From Billgrantia kenyensis (GTDB lineage: Bacteria > Pseudomonadota > Gammaproteobacteria > Pseudomonadales > Halomonadaceae): a stretch of DNA of 58,391 nucleotides. Position 1 is the stretch's first letter. Each line of letters starts with the position of its first letter. A model generated the notes under the pieces. That model had not been told where the DNA came from and did no database searches. It saw only the letters and a list, made by a program, of their open reading frames with translations. Both the position numbers and the translations under genes were made by a program. Where the stretch lies: assembly GCF_013697085.1 (NCBI RefSeq), contig NZ_JACEFT010000024.1:1-58391 (forward strand). The letters are read 5' to 3'. Below, one piece after another: positions 53,689 through 58,391 of this stretch.

Positions 53689-54876
53689 TTATTGGGACGC
53701 CATCAGCCAGCAAGCCCGCCCTGCGTCCTTGGCCCGGTAGAGCGCCTGGTCCGCCCGACTATAGATGCGGTTAGGGCTGGTGGCTCCACCCTTGGCCACC
53801 AGGTACAGCCCGGCAGAGACCGTCAGGTTTTTTTTCGGGCCAGCCGGTGCCGGCTCTTCCATGGCCTCGACGGCGGCCAGCAGCTGGTCCGCCATCTCCG
53901 CAGCCTGCTCGGGAGATTCAGACCGGAACACCACCCCGAACTCCTCGCCACCGAGGCGAAAGACGACATCCTCGCGGCGTGAGAACACTTGGGTAGCGGT
54001 GGAGGCAAGGCGCTTGAGCAGCTCGTCTCCCTGAGGATGGCCGAACTCGTCGTTATAGGCCTTGAAGCGGTCGATATCGAACAGCAGGAATGCCAGTTGG
54101 CGCTCGCTTTTTCCGCGCCGGGACAGCTCCCGCTCAAGCACCTCGATGAAAGTCCGGCGATTGTAGAGACCAGTCAGCGGATCATGGCTGGCCAGCTCGT
54201 TCAAGCGCACGCTGGCACGACGCAACAGCGAGAGCGCCTGCTTGCGATGGTGCACATAGAGCGACATGACCGCAGCCTGGAACAGCATGACAACGGTAAT
54301 AGTGACGGCGCCGTCGAGCAGCATGGTGCTGTCGCTCAAGGTCGGGCCCATACCGGACGAGAGCAGGATATTGAGCCCAGCCGTCATCAGCAGGGTCCCG
54401 GCAAGCCCACGGCGAATATCGTCCAGCAGCAGGAAGGCCAGGGCCGGGTAGATCAGCGGCAGCGTCATCGTCAGCGGGTTGTCGGACCGAACGATGGAAA
54501 GCCCGAGCAGGCAAAGGAACAAAAAGGCGTGGGTCACATGCGCGGCCAGCGTGGCAGACATGCCGCGACGCAGGCCAATGATGACCCAGGCGGCTATCAC
54601 CAGCCCTGCCACATCGATGGCTAGGCGACCCGGCAACGGCTCCAGCGGGCCCAGCAGGATGAGGGTCAGGAACAACGACCAGACCAGCAAGGCCGTGCCC
54701 TGGACAAGATTGATCAAGGTGATGCACAGGTAGTCGGGACAGCTCTCCGAGGTGCGTCCCCCGGAAGTCAACAGATCGCGCCAAAGCCGCTGCAGGGGGC
54801 CTCTCCCCTTCTCGGGCGACTCGTCGTCGGCAGGGGAGGCATGTGTCTCCAGCAGAATCTGCTCTGGCCTGTTCAT
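53689..54876 (-). CDS. Membrane-bound diguanylate cyclase (GGDEF)
   Basis: 395 residues from the ATG at 54876 with GAGG upstream. About six membrane helices lie between residues 55 and 215. The C-terminal GGDEF domain has DPLTGLYNRRTFIEVLERE, FDIDRFKAYNDEFGHPQGDELL and an intact RLGGEEFGVVF signature. An RxxD inhibitory site (RRED) lies five residues before GGEEF, so product inhibition is expected. It makes c-di-GMP in response to a membrane-sensed signal. It is convergent with the disulfide reductase gene, seven bases apart. Confidence 0.92.
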   Translation of the reverse strand: MNRPEQILLETHASPADDESPEKGRGPLQRLWRDLLTSGGRTSESCPDYLCITLINLVQGTALLVWSLFLTLILLGPLEPLPGRLAIDVAGLVIAAWVIIGLRRGMSATLAAHVTHAFLFLCLLGLSIVRSDNPLTMTLPLIYPALAFLLLDDIRRGLAGTLLMTAGLNILLSSGMGPTLSDSTMLLDGAVTITVVMLFQAAVMSLYVHHRKQALSLLRRASVRLNELASHDPLTGLYNRRTFIEVLERELSRRGKSERQLAFLLFDIDRFKAYNDEFGHPQGDELLKRLASTATQVFSRREDVVFRLGGEEFGVVFRSESPEQAAEMADQLLAAVEAMEEPAPAGPKKNLTVSAGLYLVAKGGATSPNRIYSRADQALYRAKDAGRACWLMASQ

Positions 54877-54981
54877 CGATACCTCGCCCATGCACACGAT
54901 TCGCTTCAGCCCTAGGGCCTAGGCGCTGGGCCCAGCTTAACTTAATGTAACGTTGACATGATACTTCACCCGCTGCCTTGC

Positions 54982-55005
54982 GGCCTGCTGCTGGACCAGC
55001 AGGCC
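54982..55005. repeat. Perfect 9-bp-arm hairpin
   Basis: GGCCTGCTG and CAGCAGGCC surround a 6-base loop in the gap between the GGDEF gene and the zinc-ribbon gene. A 12-base palindrome GCTGGGCCCAGC (54925-54936) is nearby. Their role is unknown. Confidence 0.5.
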
Positions 55006-55123
55006 GAGCCGGCGGCGGCAAAACTCCGCCAGCAGTTGACTGCTTGGCATACGCCGCATGCCATGTCGGCAAGTCCGGGTTATGCTGATTGAGTAAGCGC
55101 GAATCATGACTCAGGAGACCCCG

Positions 55124-55471
55124 ATGGCCGATCTCGACACCCGCATGAACGCAGTCAAGGAAGGTATTGCACGCCTGGCCGCGCTCGCTGCCCCCGAGCA
55201 TCAGCGTGAAGCCGGCGAGCTGGCGGAAGCAATGACGCGCGAGCTCGACAGTGCCATCGCAGAGGCAGGCGCTAAAGAGACAGTGCACGACACGGCCTCC
55301 CCAATGCCCCGCGGACCGCGCCACGAGGAGATACGCTGTCCGGTCTGCTCACTACGCTCTTTCCGCTTCCAGAAAGGCACCCTGCGCCGATCGGAGGACA
55401 GTAACTCCGGCTTCGAGGCGTTCTTCCACTGCCTCAGCTGCGGTCACGAAGCCTGGCATGAGGCGCTGTGA
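55124..55471 (+). CDS. Small zinc-ribbon protein
   Basis: 115 residues from the ATG at 55124 behind AGGAG. The N-terminal half is helical and acidic. The C-terminal 45 residues form a zinc ribbon with two CxxC pairs (CPVCSLRSF and HCLSCGHEAWH) about 35 residues apart, similar in layout to TFIIS-like ribbons. It may bind RNA polymerase or nucleic acid; no family name is certain. It converges on the RpiR gene with a 4-base gap. Confidence 0.75.
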   Translation: MADLDTRMNAVKEGIARLAALAAPEHQREAGELAEAMTRELDSAIAEAGAKETVHDTASPMPRGPRHEEIRCPVCSLRSFRFQKGTLRRSEDSNSGFEAFFHCLSCGHEAWHEAL

Positions 55472-55475
55472 CTGC

Positions 55476-56390
55476 TTAACCCTCCCCGCGGGGCTTGGCA
55501 TCTTCCGTCAGCCAGGCAAAGGCATCGAGTTCATCGAGCTCTTCATGCAGCCCCTCGATACGGCGAAGCCTTTCAAAGCCCGTCTTCATGCTGCGCTGGA
55601 TCAGCAACGTACAGAGCAGGTTGAGCACGCTCATGGCGGCGGCATAGCTGTCAAGCAATGAAGGAGAACGTACCTCACAGGTCAGGGTCCAGTTTGCCAG
55701 GCGAGCGGTCTGCGTTGCGGAAGGATCGGTAATGAGCAGTGTTCTCGCCCCCTGCTCACGGGCGATCTCCATGATGCGAGTGACGGCTCCGACCCGGCGA
55801 CGCATCCCCACCATCACCAGCACATCGCCTTCCTGAACATCCACCAGATCCTCGCCAAGCGTCTGTCCCGATTGAGGGATCAGGGAAACATCCGAACGTA
55901 CCAGCAGGAGCTGACGCTGCAGGTAGAGCGCCAGCATGCGGCTGTTGCGAAACCCGACCACATGCACCCGCCGCGCTTCGCCAATCGCATCGACCAGCTC
56001 TCGCAGCAGATCTGGGCGAACCGCTTCCAGGGTACGCGTCAGGTTGTGCGTCTCCTGGCGCAGATGCTCCGCGACAGCCTGGCTGGCCAGGGACTTGCCC
56101 TCGCCGTTCGCATGCTCGAGCCGCCCCTCTGATAGGTAAACCGGCGAGCCCCAGCGACGGGCCTCGCGAACCTGCAAGCGGACTTCGTTGAAGTCCTTGT
56201 AGCCGAGGCGCTGGAAGAAGCGCGACGCCGCAGCACGGGACGTTCCAGCGGCTTCCGCCAGCTCACCGGCGCTGTAGGTAGCGATATCGCCGGGAAAGCT
56301 CAGCAGCAGATCCCCCAGGCGCCTTTCGGCGGGGGGAAGCTCCTCATAGTGCGCCTGGATACGCGCTTCTAGGGTCAAGGGCTCTTTCAT
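55476..56390 (-). CDS. MurR/RpiR-family transcriptional regulator
   Basis: 304 residues from the ATG at 56390, with GGAG before it; an ATG three codons upstream is possible. Residues about 10-85 are the HTH_6 domain (ERRLGDLLLSFPGDIATYSAGELAEAAGTSRAAASRFFQRLGYKDF). Residues about 130-270 are a SIS domain (ARRVHVVGFRNSRMLALYLQRQL, EGDVLVMVGMRRR). Such regulators sense phosphosugars or other acids. It is divergent from the TRAP genes with a perfect 16-bp palindrome between. Confidence 0.92.
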   Translation of the reverse strand: MKEPLTLEARIQAHYEELPPAERRLGDLLLSFPGDIATYSAGELAEAAGTSRAAASRFFQRLGYKDFNEVRLQVREARRWGSPVYLSEGRLEHANGEGKSLASQAVAEHLRQETHNLTRTLEAVRPDLLRELVDAIGEARRVHVVGFRNSRMLALYLQRQLLLVRSDVSLIPQSGQTLGEDLVDVQEGDVLVMVGMRRRVGAVTRIMEIAREQGARTLLITDPSATQTARLANWTLTCEVRSPSLLDSYAAAMSVLNLLCTLLIQRSMKTGFERLRRIEGLHEELDELDAFAWLTEDAKPRGEG

Positions 56391-56428
56391 GGGCTCCATG
56401 CTTGCACGATGGCACAGCCAGGAAAAGC

Positions 56429-56444
56429 TGAAAATTAATTTTCA
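56429..56444. promoter_or_regulatory. Palindromic operator candidate for the RpiR regulator
   Basis: TGAAAATTAATTTTCA is a perfect 16-bp palindrome in the 150-base divergent gap, 39 bases from the regulator start and about 97 bases from the dctQ start. TTGACT (56450-56455), a possible -35 box for the TRAP genes, follows directly. Confidence 0.6.
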
Positions 56445-56540
56445 ATTTCTTGACTGACTAAAAATCATGTTCCAGTCTTGAGTGATAGAGGCCGGCCCTG
56501 ACGGCCAGGGTCGAAAAGGCTCATCTCTCGGGAGGCAGAC

Positions 56541-57098
56541 ATGCCAACGACAAATACAACACCCCGGCCACCCCACCCCTTGCTGGAGAGACTGATTGCC
56601 CTGGGCAAGCTGCTGGACAGCATCATCATCAAGCTGTGCGCCGCCCTGGCGGGCGTCATGGTACTGATCGTCTGGTTCGGCATCCTGTCGCGATATGGCC
56701 TGCAACTTGGTGTCGGATGGACGGAAGTCCTGGCCCGCTACGTGATGATCTGGGCAGCCCTTCTGGCCATTCCCGTCGGCGTCTTCCGCCGAGAGCATAT
56801 CGGCTTCGTCATGCTGTTCAGCCTGATTTCGCCGGCCAAGCAGCGCCTGCTGCGACTGCTGCTCGACCTGATCGGACTCGGTTTCTTCCTGTTCCTCGCC
56901 TGGTACGGGATCGGCATGGCAGCCCAGGGGGCCACCCAGTTCGCCACCATCTTTGGCATGACCATGCTGGTGCCCTTTGCCTCTGTACCGGTTTCGGCAG
57001 GGCTCGCCGCCCTCCAGACGCTGATTGTGATGCTGCGGGACTTCTTCCACCCACCTGAAGTGGGTCTTCACGAACTGCCGATGGAGGAAGCCAAGTGA
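56541..57098 (+). CDS. TRAP transporter small permease (DctQ)
   Basis: 185 residues with GGGAGG upstream. Four membrane helices and the block WTEVLARYVMIWAALLAIPVGVFRREHIGF are characteristic of DctQ. It pairs with the large permease whose GTG start lies inside its stop (GTGA overlap). No DctP binding-protein gene is in the window; it would have to lie beyond the IS or elsewhere. The expected substrates are organic acids or related anions. Confidence 0.92.
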   Translation: MPTTNTTPRPPHPLLERLIALGKLLDSIIIKLCAALAGVMVLIVWFGILSRYGLQLGVGWTEVLARYVMIWAALLAIPVGVFRREHIGFVMLFSLISPAKQRLLRLLLDLIGLGFFLFLAWYGIGMAAQGATQFATIFGMTMLVPFASVPVSAGLAALQTLIVMLRDFFHPPEVGLHELPMEEAK

Positions 57099-58348
57099 TC
57101 TACGTTGCCCTCACCTTCTTCGGCCTGTTGATCCTGGGACTGCCGATCGGCTACGTGCTTGGCCTTGCCGGCGTGGTCGGCCTGCTGCAGCTGGGCGGCC
57201 CGGAGTTCCTCACCATGGCCCCGCGTCGCTTCTTCGAGGGGCTGGACCTGTTCACGTTCATGGCAATGCCGCTGTTCATCCTGGCAGGCGAGATCATGAA
57301 CAGGTCGGGTATCACCTCGCGCCTGATCGACTTCGCCAATGCGCTCGTGGGTTACCTGCGTGGAGGCCTGGCCCACTCGAACATGCTCGCTTCGGTACTG
57401 TTCTCGGGCATGACCGGCGCCGCCGTCTCGGACGCCGCCGCCTTCGGCAACACCATGGTTCCGGCGATGGAAAAGCAGGGCTACAAGCGCCCCTTCGCCT
57501 GCGCCGTTACCGCTGCCGGCTCGATCATCGGTCCTACCATTCCCCCCTCCAACCTGATGGTGATCTACGGCTCACTGATGGGGGTGTCCATTGCCGGCCT
57601 GTTCGCCGCGGGCATCCTGCCTGGACTACTGATTGCACTGCTCTGCATGTGCCTGATTGCCGCGCTGGGCAAGCGACTTGGCCTGCCGAAAAAGGAAGGA
57701 GGGCCAAGCCTCAAGTTGATTCTGACGACATTTCGTTCCAGCTTGCTGGCCATTCTGATGCCGGCAATGATCCTTGGCGCCATTCTGAGCGGTGTCACCA
57801 CCCCCACCGAAGCCGCCGCCCTGGCCGTGCTGTATGCCCTGGTGATCGGCGGCGTGATCTACCGGACGCTAAGGCTGCGCGACCTGGTCGAGATGCTGGA
57901 ACGCACGGCACGCATTACCGGCGTGGTGTTCCTGATCATCGCTGCGGCCTCGATTCTCGGCTGGTGGATGACCTACGTGCAATTACCCCAGATGGTCGCG
58001 TCAAGCTTCCTCGCCCTGACCAATAACCCCGAGGCGATCATCGGCATGATCCTGCTGCTGTTGCTGATCGTCGGGCTGTTCATGGATATCAATGCCGCCC
58101 TGATCATCCTGGCACCGGTATTGGTGCCCCTGACCAACGCCATCGGCATGGACCCGATTCACGCCGGCATCATGATCATCCTTACCCTCAACATTTCCCT
58201 GATGACACCGCCGGTGGGCGCCTGCCTGTTCGTACTGTCGTCGGTCACCGGGGAGAAGATCGAACGGATCAGTGCTTATCTCTGGCCGTTCCTACTGGTC
58301 CAGGTCGGAGTACTTGAAGTGGTCCAATTGGAGCGGACACCCCGATAA
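57095..58348 (+). CDS. TRAP transporter large permease (DctM), C-terminus replaced by IS sequence
   Basis: 417 residues with a GTG start and GGAGG upstream. DctM blocks are clear: MAMPLFILAGEIMNRSGI, SGMTGAAVSDAAAFG, GSIIGPTIPPSNLMVIYG, PTEAAALAVLYAL and LNISLMTPPVGACLFV. After PFLLVQVGVL the expected last hydrophobic segment is absent; the frame continues as EVVQLERTPR, encoded by what looks like the terminal repeat of an insertion sequence, and stops at 58348. The last 20 or so residues of the final membrane helix are therefore missing, and transport is probably impaired. Confidence 0.88.
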   Translation: MIYVALTFFGLLILGLPIGYVLGLAGVVGLLQLGGPEFLTMAPRRFFEGLDLFTFMAMPLFILAGEIMNRSGITSRLIDFANALVGYLRGGLAHSNMLASVLFSGMTGAAVSDAAAFGNTMVPAMEKQGYKRPFACAVTAAGSIIGPTIPPSNLMVIYGSLMGVSIAGLFAAGILPGLLIALLCMCLIAALGKRLGLPKKEGGPSLKLILTTFRSSLLAILMPAMILGAILSGVTTPTEAAALAVLYALVIGGVIYRTLRLRDLVEMLERTARITGVVFLIIAAASILGWWMTYVQLPQMVASSFLALTNNPEAIIGMILLLLLIVGLFMDINAALIILAPVLVPLTNAIGMDPIHAGIMIILTLNISLMTPPVGACLFVLSSVTGEKIERISAYLWPFLLVQVGVLEVVQLERTPR

Positions 58349-58391
58349 GCCTCATAATGGAGGCAATGGAGGTGTTCATGACCAAGAAGAC
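58315..58391 (+). mobile_element. Left end of an IS3-like insertion sequence (truncated by window edge)
   Basis: From about 58315 the sequence TGAAGTGGTCCAATTGGAG followed by CGGACACCCC has the look of an IS3-family terminal repeat, and dctM similarity stops at the same place. A leader with GGAGG and a short frame starting MTKK follow. The right end and target duplication lie outside the window. Confidence 0.6.
58378..58391 (+). CDS. Start of an IS3-type transposase orfA (partial)
   Basis: ATG at 58378 with GGAGG six bases upstream; the four complete codons and a partial one read M-T-K-K. Many IS3-family orfA proteins begin in this way. Too little is present for a firm call. Confidence 0.45.

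Noticed and set aside
1..58391. CRISPR arrays, rRNA and tRNA genes, phage genes
   Set aside because: No regularly spaced repeats, no cloverleaf or rRNA-like sequence and no phage structural or integrase genes were seen on reading through.

Overview
The window is GC-rich chromosomal DNA from a Gram-negative bacterium. It holds an RND efflux pump with an outer-membrane factor, Tat and Sec exported proteins, a lipoprotein chorismate mutase, SoxR, DbpA and a RIO kinase. Together with the protein sequences this suggests a gammaproteobacterium of the Halomonas type; the assignment is inferred from protein resemblance, not from an rRNA gene. I saw no rRNA, tRNA, CRISPR array, phage or integrase gene. 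The only mobile element is the apparent left end of an IS3-like element at the right edge.

Layout. 1-669 is gene-free and holds an attC-like inverted repeat. 670-3183 is a compact three-gene exported module: Tat flavin amine oxidase, cytochrome c and a RidA with a signal peptide. 3184-4954 has terminators, a gene remnant, a GNAT enzyme and a RibD-C reductase. 4957-9401 has a MocR-type regulator divergent from a two-gene TctA-like transporter and a degradative HMG-CoA reductase, probably a mevalonate or related acid catabolic unit. 9571-17742 is accessory metabolism: EamA exporter plus nitrilase, acetyltransferase, quinone reductase, BASS carrier, SleB hydrolase, LysR/DUF1127 pair, SDR and arylamine N-acetyltransferase. 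17909-20656 is an ArsR-led operon whose promoter predicts a leaderless mRNA. 20653-28364 has a YjfB-like motility protein, GrpB, two alcohol dehydrogenases, an AadA-like nucleotidyltransferase, an MFS/AraC pair, a LysR and a second quinone reductase.

28394-35000 has a lipoprotein chorismate mutase, a chemoreceptor with a very good sigma-28 promoter, a GAF-GGDEF-EAL protein, a RIO kinase and DbpA. 35261-42505 is a MexEF-OprN-like efflux operon divergent from its LysR regulator. 42536-45642 has a RidA-like protein, an ABC exporter and SoxR, with a SoxR-type box in a 19-bp-spacer promoter facing the ABC gene. 45724-55471 is mixed: M24 creatinase/ectoine-hydrolase-like protein, YebC-like protein, alpha/beta hydrolase, creatininase, tautomerase, a degenerate GGDEF-EAL protein, a flavin disulfide reductase and a membrane GGDEF cyclase. 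55476-58391 has an RpiR regulator divergent from TRAP transporter genes; the large permease appears cut near its C-terminus by the IS.

The units most worth following up are the exported amine oxidase/cytochrome/RidA module, the HMG-CoA reductase/transporter operon, the leaderless ArsR operon and the SoxR-type ABC promoter. All functional statements come from reading motifs by eye; no database search was run.
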